Source: Anaerolineae bacterium (GTDB lineage Bacteria; Chloroflexota; Anaerolineae; 4572-78; J111). From it: a stretch of DNA of 64,000 bases. Positions 1-8,303 of the stretch are shown piece by piece (position 1 is the first letter of the stretch; every line of letters begins with the position of its first letter). The stretch is taken from assembly GCA_023382535.1 (NCBI GenBank), contig JAHDWA010000004.1, forward strand, positions 141,542 through 205,541. The letters are read 5' to 3'. The position numbers were made by a program, and so were the translations under genes. Under the pieces are notes generated by a model, which had not been told where the DNA came from, searched no databases, and was given only the letters and a program-made list of their open reading frames with translations.

Positions 1-2
1 TT

Positions 3-3000
3 GCCGAGACAATTCGCGCAAAACTCAAAAATATTGATGAGGTGCGCCAGGGCATCGCCGACGACAAAGTGAAAGTGTGGAAACTGCCGGTCATTGCCAA
101 CGGGGTTAAGGGCCAGTTAGGATACACACCGGGCACACTGGGTCATAAGTTGGTCGAGGAGAAAATGGCCGCCCAGGCCAGTAAAGATGCGTTGATTAAC
201 CTGGCTGTGGCCGCTGTTTCGATTGCGCTGGGGCTGGTAGCGGCGCTACCGACCGGCGGCGCCAGTGTGGGGGTGTCCCTGGCGGTGGGGGCGGCAGCAG
301 CGGGTAGCGCGGTTATTAGCGGCGTTCAGGCGGTCAAAGCGATGCAGGATTATCAACTGGCCCAGGCCATGAACGGCAGCGCCGTGGACAAAGCCAAAGC
401 GATTTCGCAGGAAGACCCGTCGCTTTTCTGGCTGGCGCTTGATATTGTGGGTGCGGTTCTGGACGTTTACGGGGCGCTGAAAACCTTTAAGCAAGTCGCC
501 CCCGCCGTGCGCGAGGCTCTGGCGGCGCGCCGGGCTGTCAGTGAGATCGGTGAGGAGGGCAGCGAAGAAGCAGTCCAGGCGGCAGCCCAGGCCAAGCAAA
601 AAGCCGATGAGTTAAAGAAAAGCCTGGAGGGCGTGCCGGAACCGGCCAAATCCAACATCGTCAATCAGGTGGAGGGGCCACAAAAAGGTTGGCTACTCAA
701 CCCAGATAAGCCGATGTCGAGCGGCGGCTTTGCCGGCAGCCTGGCCAATAAACCCGGCTGTGGCGTCTTTGAGGGGCATATTCCCCAGGTGCCGGATAAA
801 ACCGTCGTTATCAAAATTTACCCGGCGGATGACGAAGAGTTGATGAAGGTTTTTGCCCGTGAAAAAGAAGGGGCGGCGGCAGCGGCGCAAACCTCTATGG
901 GACCGAAGTATTACGGCGAAGTGGATATGGGGCCGGGCAAACGGGCCTTTGCCATGGAAAAAGTTGCCGGTGATATGCCCGAGGATATGAGCGAAGGGGT
1001 CAGCAAGCAAGCCGCCAAAGAGGCCAGCAAAGCAGCTCAGAGCATCAAGCTCAAAACTCTGGACGACGTACGGGCCTATGCCAACCAGGTTTGGGAGAAG
1101 GGCTATTACTGTCATGGCGATTTGCAGGGCTTGATTGACGAGGCCGGCAATTGGCGGCCCATTGACTTTCAGGGAGTGTATAAACGGCCACCGGTGGAAG
1201 ATGTGGCAGCAACAGCGGACGCACTCAAACAACATAACTGGCAGGTATCGCAGTACAACAAATATTTGATCGGTCAAATGCCCGAAGGGCCTTATAAAGA
1301 TTTACTGCCGCCGATCAATCCGCCACCCCGCGCCGTGCAGCCCTACCGCGAGCCAGGCGCGACCCCGGACATGAAGCAACCTGATGGCAGCGGGCTAGCC
1401 CAGCGAATCGAAGCTGCGGGCACCGGTCACCCGCTGGATGCGCAAGTGCAGCCTCGCCTGGAAGCCAGCTTGGGGGCCGACTTGACCGCTGTGCGTGTCC
1501 ACACCGACCAGGAGGCGGACGAGTTGGCCCAATCGGTCAGCGCTACAGCCTTCACCACCGGCCAGGATATTTTCTTCCGTGAGGGAGCTTACAATCCCAA
1601 CTCCACAGAAGGGCTAAAATTGTTGGCCCACGAAGCTACCCATACCGTCCAGCAGGCTGCCGGACCGGTTGAGGGAACGCCGACGGCGGGTGGCGTGTCC
1701 GTGAGTGACCCGGGTGATCGTTTTGAGCAGGCGGCGGAACAAGCGGCTGACGCTGTCGTGATGAGGCAAGGCGGCGAAGAAGCGAGTTCTGGATTAGCCT
1801 ATGAGCTTAACCTTGACTCGGCGGTCGGTGGTCCCAAGGGGAGGCTAGGCACTCGGTCGTCGGCGCTCTCTCCAAACATAGTCATCGCCCGGCAACCCGC
1901 TCCGCCCACGCCTGGCCCTGCGGCCAAAGGCAAAGCCCCTGATGCGGCCGGTATGGTCGCCGCCCAATATCCCAGGTTGAATTTGCCGGCCGATAAAATG
2001 GCTATCCTGCAGAAGGTTTTTGAGGCTCGTTTTGAACTTGAGCGCCTGGCCGATAAGATGAAACCGTACGAAGGCAGCATTCTATCTGAAGACGCGAGAA
2101 AACGTGAGGCTATTCAGGCTGAGATGGCGCCCCATCAAGATTTTCTGTATAAGAACCAAGCCCTGGTTATACCCACCGAAGGCTTGTTAGCGGGTGACAT
2201 CCTGGGTGAGGAAAAACCCAGCAATTACACCAAAGAGATTGCCTTTCGCGAGAGTTTGTACAAAACGTTGATTACCCATTCCACAGGGCTGGTCATTGGG
2301 GCGGGTCTGGAGCCAAAACCATTGTTTACCTATAAATGGGGGCCGAACGGCTGGGTCATGAACCATGAGGGGGGACAAATCACCTTTAAGAACGTGATGC
2401 AGGTTGAAAAGTTTAACATTGCCTATCAAGCTGTTCTGACCGGGGAAATGAAGGATATCTTATCTCACATGGAGAAATTGGCCCGCCAGGCAGGCGGCAA
2501 AATCTTGAGCATCACCGGCCAGAAGATCGGGGAAGCTTATGGGCACATTTGGAATACAACGATTAAAGTCGGCAATGAACTAGGCCCTATTACCGGCTAC
2601 GCCAATGACCCGCAGGGTCGGGTGGAACTGGAGATGGACTTTGCCAAATTTAAGGGAGCCAGGATGATAGTCGCCGGGCCGGATAACTGGCTGCACATCT
2701 TCAGTCTCAACCCCAATCTCAATTGCTACGATATGAAGGAACCGGACGATGACGGCTATGTTTATTTGCTGGATAAAGGTAACCAGGTTTCCGGCATCCA
2801 GCGCATTATCACTAACGATGGCCGGGAATTAGAGCGCGGCGTCACCGAAAGCGGCTCCGGCTGGCGCACCAAAAAGGAACTGAGCGAACTTGAACAGTTC
2901 TCCATTGGGGCGATTCTGGGCGACGCCTTTGAAGACCCCAGCGCCTCTATGACCTTTGGGCAAATTGTGATGGGAGTTATTCCGGTGGTGGGTCAAGTGG

Positions 3001-4952
3001 CCGATGCGCGCGATGTGGCGGTGGGGATTTACAAGATGTGGAACACGGGCGGCAAAGATGGCAAGCTGCAAACAGCCATGGCCCTGATTGGCTTTATACC
3101 TCTCCTGGGCGATGGGGTCAAATCCGCCTGGAAGGCGGCCAAGGGCGCCGGCAAAGAGGCTGCCGACCGGGCCGTTCGAGAGGCCATCCAAAAGGCGGCT
3201 CCAGCCGCCCAGGAAACGCTGGCCAAGAAGCTGCTGCAAAATGCCGATGAGGTGTTGCAAGCTTTCCCCCATTTGAGCAAAGAAGAAGTTAAGGCTTTAA
3301 CCAAAAGTCTAAACGAGTTGGGCGAGAAGGCGCTCAAAGAGGGCGGTGAGGCAGCTAAACAGTACGCTGAAGAGATGGCTAAACATTTTGACCAGCTCGG
3401 CGGCAATGCCGGCGCGTTGGTGCAAATTTCTGGCGGCAAGTGGGCCAAAACGGCCAAGACCCTGGCGACTACGCCCGAAGGCGCCGCCCTGGGCAAGCGC
3501 ATGCAGGATTGGCGGGTGGCTCAATTTGACGAGCTGAACCAGAAGATGTCCCAAAAAGCTGTGGATATGGGGCCGGACCTGGAAGATGTTACTCCACCTA
3601 ACATGCTGCGCACCGGCACGCCCAGTTTCACCAGTGATGTAGATATCAGCTTCCTGGGACCCAGCGCCACCTCGCACCGCAACGCCGCCATTCGCATGAT
3701 GGAGCAGAGTTATGGTCCCGGCTGGCGAGATTTACTCGATGCTGACATTTTTGCCGATCCAACCCGCCTGCACATGTTTGAAGGGCCGTTAAAAGAGATT
3801 GGCGGTAAAGCAGCCAAAGAGGCCGAGAAACGTATTGTCAAGGAAAGCGAACTGAATGTGCTGGCTAAGATGATGAAAGACGGGGCCGACCCCGAGGCGG
3901 TGAAGGCCATGGCTAAAGAGATGGGGGTTAGCATGGCCGACGTTGCCGCCCGGCAAAAAGAAGTTACCAGGCTGTCTACGGATTACCTGGCCGGCATGAT
4001 GAAACGGGGCGCTGATCGGACTGAGGTGGAGAAGCTGGCCGCCGAGATGGGCGTGTCTATGGAGGATGTAGCCCGCCATATGGCCTCTGGCGAAGACATC
4101 TACCGGCAAATGGAACTCAAGTTGGATGTGCTGCACAAGCGATTTCTGGCCGCAGAAGGCGATCCGGTCACCCAAGCCGCTATCGCCGAGGAAATGGCCG
4201 CGCTTCAGGGTAAACTTAACGCCGCTATCCCTGGTCCTTATATGACGCCTGGCGGCGGAGCCAAGCATGTGACCCGGCGTACCCCTGATTTAAGGCCGGC
4301 CGAGCCAGTTGATCTCCTGGCCAGGATGTTAAAACAGGGTGCAGACAAGGCCGAGGTTGAAAGGTTAGCCAAAGAGTGGGGTGTAAAGATGGACGACGTG
4401 CTCCGGCATGAGCCAGGTTCTGCCCAAAAGGGCCTCCGTCCATCGGGTCCGTACCAGGCCATGTCGCCTGCACTGGGTTACACGGCCTTGCTGGATGACC
4501 TCTACATGCTTCAGCACGCTTTGGACGATGTACCAACCAAGGGCTTTACGGAAAAGAGCGCCAAAGCGATGGCCAAATATGCCGACCGGATTCTGGTAAC
4601 AGCCGGACAATTTGGCGTAGATATGGGGGGTAAGAGCATCCGACCCCTGTTCGACAGCATGGCCGATTTGCTGGCAGCGGCGCGGAAAGACCCAGCCGCA
4701 CTGGCCAGAGCCACTGAACAACTTAACTCGGCCAAGGGAATGTTAGACGGCCAAATCATGACGATCCTGGACGCTGTAAAGAAAAACGCCGACGATTACC
4801 TGGCCCAAACCCCCGGCTTAGACGCTGGCGCCATTATGAAGATGGTGGCTGACTCCAAGCGGACGCTACTGCGACAGGCCGCCCTGATTGCACGGGTAGC
4901 CATCCGTTCCGAGCAGGAATCACAGCCGGCTGCTCCAGCTAACCAGGATTAA
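3..4952 (+). CDS. Large multidomain eCIS-associated putative effector (kinase-like, DUF4157, NTase-like), 5'-truncated
   Basis: The frame is open from base 3, so the true start lies left of the window; a GTG at 42 gives 1636 residues. Numbering from that GTG: a Gly/Ala-rich hydrophobic stretch at about 50-100; a kinase-like region with VVIKIY (Lys258), CHGDLQG (His358, Asp360) and PIDFQ (Asp375), lacking the usual catalytic Asn; a DUF4157 domain at about 450-546 ending in HEATH (530-534); a hydrophobic GFIPLLGD segment typical of polymorphic-toxin pre-domains; then TGTPSFTSDVDIS with Asp1199/Asp1201 and a later DADIF, which fits a Pol-beta-type nucleotidyltransferase. DUF4157 is a hallmark of proteins linked to contractile injection systems. 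Effector function is inferred from domain mix and from position before the particle genes; no activity can be assigned with certainty. Confidence 0.8.
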   Translation, partial: AETIRAKLKNIDEVRQGIADDKVKVWKLPVIANGVKGQLGYTPGTLGHKLVEEKMAAQASKDALINLAVAAVSIALGLVAALPTGGASVGVSLAVGAAAAGSAVISGVQAVKAMQDYQLAQAMNGSAVDKAKAISQEDPSLFWLALDIVGAVLDVYGALKTFKQVAPAVREALAARRAVSEIGEEGSEEAVQAAAQAKQKADELKKSLEGVPEPAKSNIVNQVEGPQKGWLLNPDKPMSSGGFAGSLANKPGCGVFEGHIPQVPDKTVVIKIYPADDEELMKVFAREKEGAAAAAQTSMGPKYYGEVDMGPGKRAFAMEKVAGDMPEDMSEGVSKQAAKEASKAAQSIKLKTLDDVRAYANQVWEKGYYCHGDLQGLIDEAGNWRPIDFQGVYKRPPVEDVAATADALKQHNWQVSQYNKYLIGQMPEGPYKDLLPPINPPPRAVQPYREPGATPDMKQPDGSGLAQRIEAAGTGHPLDAQVQPRLEASLGADLTAVRVHTDQEADELAQSVSATAFTTGQDIFFREGAYNPNSTEGLKLLAHEATHTVQQAAGPVEGTPTAGGVSVSDPGDRFEQAAEQAADAVVMRQGGEEASSGLAYELNLDSAVGGPKGRLGTRSSALSPNIVIARQPAPPTPGPAAKGKAPDAAGMVAAQYPRLNLPADKMAILQKVFEARFELERLADKMKPYEGSILSEDARKREAIQAEMAPHQDFLYKNQALVIPTEGLLAGDILGEEKPSNYTKEIAFRESLYKTLITHSTGLVIGAGLEPKPLFTYKWGPNGWVMNHEGGQITFKNVMQVEKFNIAYQAVLTGEMKDILSHMEKLARQAGGKILSITGQKIGEAYGHIWNTTIKVGNELGPITGYANDPQGRVELEMDFAKFKGARMIVAGPDNWLHIFSLNPNLNCYDMKEPDDDGYVYLLDKGNQVSGIQRIITNDGRELERGVTESGSGWRTKKELSELEQFSIGAILGDAFEDPSASMTFGQIVMGVIPVVGQVADARDVAVGIYKMWNTGGKDGKLQTAMALIGFIPLLGDGVKSAWKAAKGAGKEAADRAVREAIQKAAPAAQETLAKKLLQNADEVLQAFPHLSKEEVKALTKSLNELGEKALKEGGEAAKQYAEEMAKHFDQLGGNAGALVQISGGKWAKTAKTLATTPEGAALGKRMQDWRVAQFDELNQKMSQKAVDMGPDLEDVTPPNMLRTGTPSFTSDVDISFLGPSATSHRNAAIRMMEQSYGPGWRDLLDADIFADPTRLHMFEGPLKEIGGKAAKEAEKRIVKESELNVLAKMMKDGADPEAVKAMAKEMGVSMADVAARQKEVTRLSTDYLAGMMKRGADRTEVEKLAAEMGVSMEDVARHMASGEDIYRQMELKLDVLHKRFLAAEGDPVTQAAIAEEMAALQGKLNAAIPGPYMTPGGGAKHVTRRTPDLRPAEPVDLLARMLKQGADKAEVERLAKEWGVKMDDVLRHEPGSAQKGLRPSGPYQAMSPALGYTALLDDLYMLQHALDDVPTKGFTEKSAKAMAKYADRILVTAGQFGVDMGGKSIRPLFDSMADLLAAARKDPAALARATEQLNSAKGMLDGQIMTILDAVKKNADDYLAQTPGLDAGAIMKMVADSKRTLLRQAALIARVAIRSEQESQPAAPANQD
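3861..4409 (+). repeat. Three 31-residue repeats within the large effector-like protein
   Basis: Three related coding units lie at 3861-3953, 3987-4079 and 4317-4409. Each reads LA.M(M/L)K.GAD..(A/E)V..(L/M)A.E.GV.M.DV. The third is separated from the second by about 80 residues. They sit C-terminal to the nucleotidyltransferase-like motif. Each unit looks like a small helical pair. Function unknown. Confidence 0.75.
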
Positions 4953-4992
4953 TACTCATCCACCTTATGAAGGCGCGAGATTTGGATTTTTA

Positions 4993-5001
4993 TGTTATAA
5001 T
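4993..5001 (+). promoter_or_regulatory. Extended -10 promoter candidate before the DUF922-like gene
   Basis: TGTTATAAT is a perfect extended -10 (TGnTATAAT) in the 149-base spacer after the large effector-like gene, about 100 bases before the next start. No good -35 is visible, as is tolerated for extended -10 promoters. Confidence 0.45.
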
Positions 5002-5101
5002 GAGGATAATCGTTGACCCTTCAATTAAACCAAAATCTCTCCCTTCGAAAATATAAACAATTTCTGCGGAAGTTGTGTGGTCCTGAAGCAGGGTAGCGCC
5101 T

Positions 5102-5932
5102 ATGGAACGTGCTCTCACTCGCCGACGAATCAAAAAGCGCCCTCGCTTGCCCGACGAAGGCCAGGTCATGGCCAAACCGGCTGATCACCACCTGGCTGTG
5201 CTGCAACAACAACTTGGCAACCGGGCGGTGCAGCAGTTATTGGCCCAACAGCATCAGGCTCAGTCAGCTGCGCCGGTGCAGCGCCAGAGTGAGGAGGAAC
5301 AAAAAGAGGAGGAAGCCCAACAGCCCCCTTCCATTGGCGAGATTAAAATCGAGAAGGCCGAAATTGAGTATTACGACCTCCAGGGGGAAACCGTTGACGA
5401 GGTTGTCCGCCAGATTCAGGATGACCGCAACTGGTACCAGTACAAGTACGAATATCAGCCCAAAATAAAGGATGGCCTTGTTACCCAGGTGGACATCCGG
5501 GTACTGACCAAGATCCGGGTGCCCCGTTGGATTGACCTGGACTGGCAGAAGGCGACCAATTCTGAGCGGGAGCGCTGGCTGCAAATTCTGGAATCTTTCC
5601 CTGTTCACGAGGATAAGTTCGAGGATGAAACCGAACTGCCCCAACAGTGGCTGCTTGGCCCGGCCTGGAAAGATGCGCCGGAGGTACTTAAGAACAGTTG
5701 GCGAGGAGTGCTTCAATCCATGCAAATCCATGAGGAAAACCTGGTCGAGACGATTCGCCGCCGGGCGATGACCCTCCAAAAGCGATTGGTGAATCAACCA
5801 GAGACACAGGTTAAAGAGGTTTTTGAGAAATTTATCAAAGAAGTCCAACTGGAGCAGGAGCAGTACAATCGCCAGCGCGAGCCAGGCCGGCGCCAGAAGG
5901 TCTCTTTGAACGTCAGCGCGCTGGTACAGTAG
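5102..5932 (+). CDS. DUF922-like protein with eCIS cargo-type N-terminus
   Basis: 276 residues from ATG 5102; an in-frame ATG at 5168 is an alternative and neither has a strong ribosome site. The N-terminus carries LQQQLGNRAVQQLLAQ (5201-5248), nearly the same as a segment of the DUF4157 protein at 6392, then a VQRQ motif and a Glu/Lys/Gln-rich linker. The rest (about 80-250) resembles DUF922 putative zinc proteases: YYDLQGET, a V.I.VLTKIRVPRW strand pair and an HE after the helix. The expected HExxH reads HEDKF, so zinc catalysis is doubtful. Its position between two DUF4157 genes suggests a cargo or accessory of the eCIS. The DUF922 match is by eye. Confidence 0.75.
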   Translation: MERALTRRRIKKRPRLPDEGQVMAKPADHHLAVLQQQLGNRAVQQLLAQQHQAQSAAPVQRQSEEEQKEEEAQQPPSIGEIKIEKAEIEYYDLQGETVDEVVRQIQDDRNWYQYKYEYQPKIKDGLVTQVDIRVLTKIRVPRWIDLDWQKATNSERERWLQILESFPVHEDKFEDETELPQQWLLGPAWKDAPEVLKNSWRGVLQSMQIHEENLVETIRRRAMTLQKRLVNQPETQVKEVFEKFIKEVQLEQEQYNRQREPGRRQKVSLNVSALVQ

Positions 5933-5995
5933 CCAATCACTGCATGGCAGCACTGAAAATTATTAAGAAAAAGTAGTGCAAAAAAACAGTTTTTA

Positions 5996-6004
5996 TGATA
6001 TGAT
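5996..6004 (+). promoter_or_regulatory. Extended -10 promoter candidate before the DUF4157 gene
   Basis: TGATATGAT is an extended -10 in an AT-rich stretch just after the DUF922-like gene. A transcript from here would have a leader of roughly 380 nt that includes the coding remnant at 6127-6342. No clear -35. Confidence 0.35.
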
Positions 6005-6126
6005 AGCTTTGTTCTTAACGAACTCTCTGCCACAAAACTCCAACTTCAAGTTGCTGCATTTTTGCCGAAAATAAACGGAATAACAAAATTTAGCCGTTAG
6101 CCAAACACAAGCAAGGGCGTGTTTGA

Positions 6127-6342
6127 CCTGCGCTGGCTAAACCAAGCCAAGCGGTTGAGACTCAACCTGATAAAAAGAGCCAGCCCAAAGCAGAACCGGC
6201 TGCTGTTATCGAAGGTGAGCGTCTGCCGATTAGCCTTGGCGTTCTCCCGGGTAGGTTGTTCGACCGGCGTGGAATGGCTTTATCCAGAGCTAATCTGTCC
6301 GGCTGGGTGATGCTCGATAAAACAGATAAAAACTGTAACTGA
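6127..6342 (+). pseudogene. Coding remnant without start codon in the 5933-6391 spacer
   Basis: Between a TGA at 6124 and a TGA at 6340 one frame is open for 71 codons with no ATG, GTG or TTG until an ATG about two thirds of the way in. It reads with the Lys/Pro/Glu/Gln-rich style of neighbouring linkers (KPSQAVETQPDKKSQPKAEP, then VIEGERLPISLGVLPGRLFD). It is probably the 3' end of a lost cargo-type gene. The rest of this 459-base spacer holds only the promoter candidate. Confidence 0.3.
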
Positions 6343-6391
6343 ATTGTTGCTGGCTTTTGATAATTGTAGCAACAAGGGGAGAAGTGCAATT

Positions 6392-7174
6392 ATGTCCCAA
6401 GAACTTATCGCTGACGAAAAAAAAGCCAAGATTCACAAGCCGGAGCAGGCAGAGCCAGCCCAAACCCATGACGGCGGCCCCGGCGGAGAGTCGTCGGCCC
6501 TGCTTGGCCTGCAGCAGCGTGTGGGCAACCGGGCGGTGCAGCGGCTCATCGCCCAGCGCAGCGGCGAGGGCGCATTTCAGGTGGATGATGAAACCGCCCA
6601 GCGCATCAACGGGGCGCGGGGTGGCGGGCAGGCCCTGGACAGCGGCGTGCAGCAGCAGATGGGCGCAGCCATGGGGCATGATTTTAGCGGGGTGCGGGTG
6701 CACACCTCTGCCGAGTCGCACCAGTTTAACCAGCAGCTCAATGCCAAAGCCTTTACCACCGGGCAGGACATCTTCTTCAAACAGGGCGAGTACAATCCCG
6801 GTTCGGGTAGCGGCCAGGAGCTGTTGGCCCATGAACTGACGCACGTCGTTCAGCAGGGTTCGGGCCGGGTCAGCGGGAGCAGTGGGATGACGGTCAACCC
6901 GCCCGGCGACACCTTTGAGCAGGAAGCCGACGCCGTCGCCAAGCAAGCACTGACGGCGGACAACACGGCTGCTTCTGAGACAGTACCGAGCGGAGTCCAG
7001 CGGGAAGAGTCGCCGGAGGATGAACTCCAGGCAAAGGCCCTCCAGCGTGAGGAAATGCCGGAGGACGAACTCCAAATGAAGACAATTCAGCGTGAGGAAC
7101 TCCCGGAAGACGAACTCCAGACAAAGGCCCTTCAGCGTGAGGAAATGCCGGAGGAGGAAGAGGAATTAGGATAG
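6392..7174 (+). CDS. DUF4157 domain protein (eCIS core-associated)
   Basis: 260 residues from ATG 6392, chosen because AGGGGAG lies 9-10 bases upstream; an upstream in-frame start at 6344 lacks a site. N-terminal LQQRVGNRAVQRLIAQ is followed by a complete DUF4157 domain: LDSGVQQQMG, DFSGVRVHT, AFTTGQDIFF and the metallopeptidase-like HELTH. The C-terminal third is a 15-residue repeat (QREEMPEDELQ type). DUF4157 is the signature domain of eCIS-associated proteins and its HExxH suggests a zinc fold; whether it processes or carries cargo is unknown. It ends 10 bases before the cap gene, so it heads the structural operon. Confidence 0.9.
   Translation: MSQELIADEKKAKIHKPEQAEPAQTHDGGPGGESSALLGLQQRVGNRAVQRLIAQRSGEGAFQVDDETAQRINGARGGGQALDSGVQQQMGAAMGHDFSGVRVHTSAESHQFNQQLNAKAFTTGQDIFFKQGEYNPGSGSGQELLAHELTHVVQQGSGRVSGSSGMTVNPPGDTFEQEADAVAKQALTADNTAASETVPSGVQREESPEDELQAKALQREEMPEDELQMKTIQREELPEDELQTKALQREEMPEEEEELG
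6995..7171 (+). repeat. 45-bp tandem coding repeat, about 3.9 units
   Basis: Four successive 15-residue units begin VQREESPEDELQAKA, LQREEMPEDELQMKT, IQREELPEDELQTKA and LQREEMPEEEEELG (the last shortened). The unit is acidic and starts with the QRE motif found elsewhere in this cluster. Confidence 0.9.
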
Positions 7175-7184
7175 GTGAAGTTGA

Positions 7185-8021
7185 ATGATTAATGATCTGG
7201 ACGAGACTTTGCGGAAACTTCTCATCCGCGAGATTCCTATCAAAAACGGCGAGGTGGAGATCAGTTTTGACCAGCCCAAGCGGGAATGGTCGGCCCGGCT
7301 CAACCGGCCCACGCTGAATCTCTATTTATACGATATCCGCGAGAACAATAAACTGCGCCAAACCCAGCCCATGTGGGAGGTTGAGCGCCAGGCGAATGGC
7401 ACGATCACGCAGCGACGCAAGCCGTTGAGGGTGGATTTGCATTACATGATTACAGCCTGGGCGGCTGAACCTGAAGATGAGCATCGCCTCTTAACCCGGA
7501 CTCTGATGGCTTTGTTTCGCTTGCCTAACTTGCCGGATGACCTGCTGCCGGAGAGTCTGAAAACTCAGCCTGTGCCAGTCCCGGTCATGGTGGCTCAAGA
7601 GGAAGAAATACGGAATCCGGCCGAGGTCTGGAGTGCGTTGGACAACGAACTGCGGCCGACCATTGGCTGTATGATTACCCTGGCCCTTAACCCGTACCAA
7701 CCGCTGACCACGCCGCTGGTCCGCACCCGCGAACTCAGGATTGGCCAGTCTGGCTATCCCGAAGATCATGAACTGACCAGCCCGGCTTCGGCTGACCTGT
7801 TCTGGACCATCGGTGGGACGGTGCGCAGCGAAATGCCGCTGGACAAGGTGCAGCTTACCCTGGTGGAACAAGGGCTGAATATTCCGTTGCAAGCGGAGGG
7901 CCGCTTTATGGTGGGTAATTTAAAAGCCGGCGATTATACCCTGGAAATCAGCACCGAGGGCCAGAAGCCACGGCAGCATAAAATTACGGTTCCGGCCCCG
8001 GATTATGATTTGACGGTTTAA
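7185..8021 (+). CDS. DUF4255 (Pvc16/Afp16-type) tail cap/terminator protein
   Basis: 278 residues. The N-terminal half (about 1-180) is a clear DUF4255/Pvc16_N domain: MINDLDETLRKLL, ISFDQP, PTLNLYLYDIREN, LRVDLHYMITAWA and EDEHRLLTRTL. In Afp and PVC particles the homologue caps the sheath-tube at the end away from the baseplate and sets tail termination. The C-terminal 70 residues form a small beta domain resembling a carboxypeptidase-regulatory fold (VGNLKAGDYTLEI), an addition to the core. It starts 10 bases after the DUF4157 gene and is followed by a 282-base spacer before the sheath. Confidence 0.9.
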   Translation: MINDLDETLRKLLIREIPIKNGEVEISFDQPKREWSARLNRPTLNLYLYDIRENNKLRQTQPMWEVERQANGTITQRRKPLRVDLHYMITAWAAEPEDEHRLLTRTLMALFRLPNLPDDLLPESLKTQPVPVPVMVAQEEEIRNPAEVWSALDNELRPTIGCMITLALNPYQPLTTPLVRTRELRIGQSGYPEDHELTSPASADLFWTIGGTVRSEMPLDKVQLTLVEQGLNIPLQAEGRFMVGNLKAGDYTLEISTEGQKPRQHKITVPAPDYDLTV

Positions 8022-8076
8022 GGGGGATTGCGCCGGCAAGAATTGTCGTAAAAGATAATTTATTTGCGCGGTCAAT

Positions 8077-8135
8077 AGGTGAAACGTGAGACGTGATGAA
8101 TTTAGCGTATTATTTTTCACGCTTCACGTTTCACC
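8077..8135 (+). repeat. Long imperfect hairpin in the cap-sheath spacer
   Basis: Arm AGGTGAAACGTGA (8077) pairs perfectly with TCACGTTTCACCT (ending 8135). After a 2-base mismatch the stem continues for 5 bp (CGTGA/TCACG). There is no U-run. It is one of several word-like palindromes in the spacers of this operon. The rest of 8022-8303 shows only the sheath ribosome site. Confidence 0.7.
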
Positions 8136-8303
8136 TGTTCCTTGTGGAAAGGAGGGGTAGTTAAAAACCCGGATTAGAACGAAAAAGTATTGATTTGGAA
8201 CTTGTATCCCAGTTTTAGGCAGCGAGAAGCAGGCGCGCGCGGCATAGGTTACTCAGCGTGCAGACATGTAAAGTAGAAAATACATTCAACCAAGGAGGTT
8301 ATG

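Noticed and set aside
6119..6310. 63-codon + strand ORF starting GTG in the 5933-6391 spacer
   Set aside because: Arg/Leu-rich translation without a ribosome site; it overlaps the more coding-like frame at 6127-6342.
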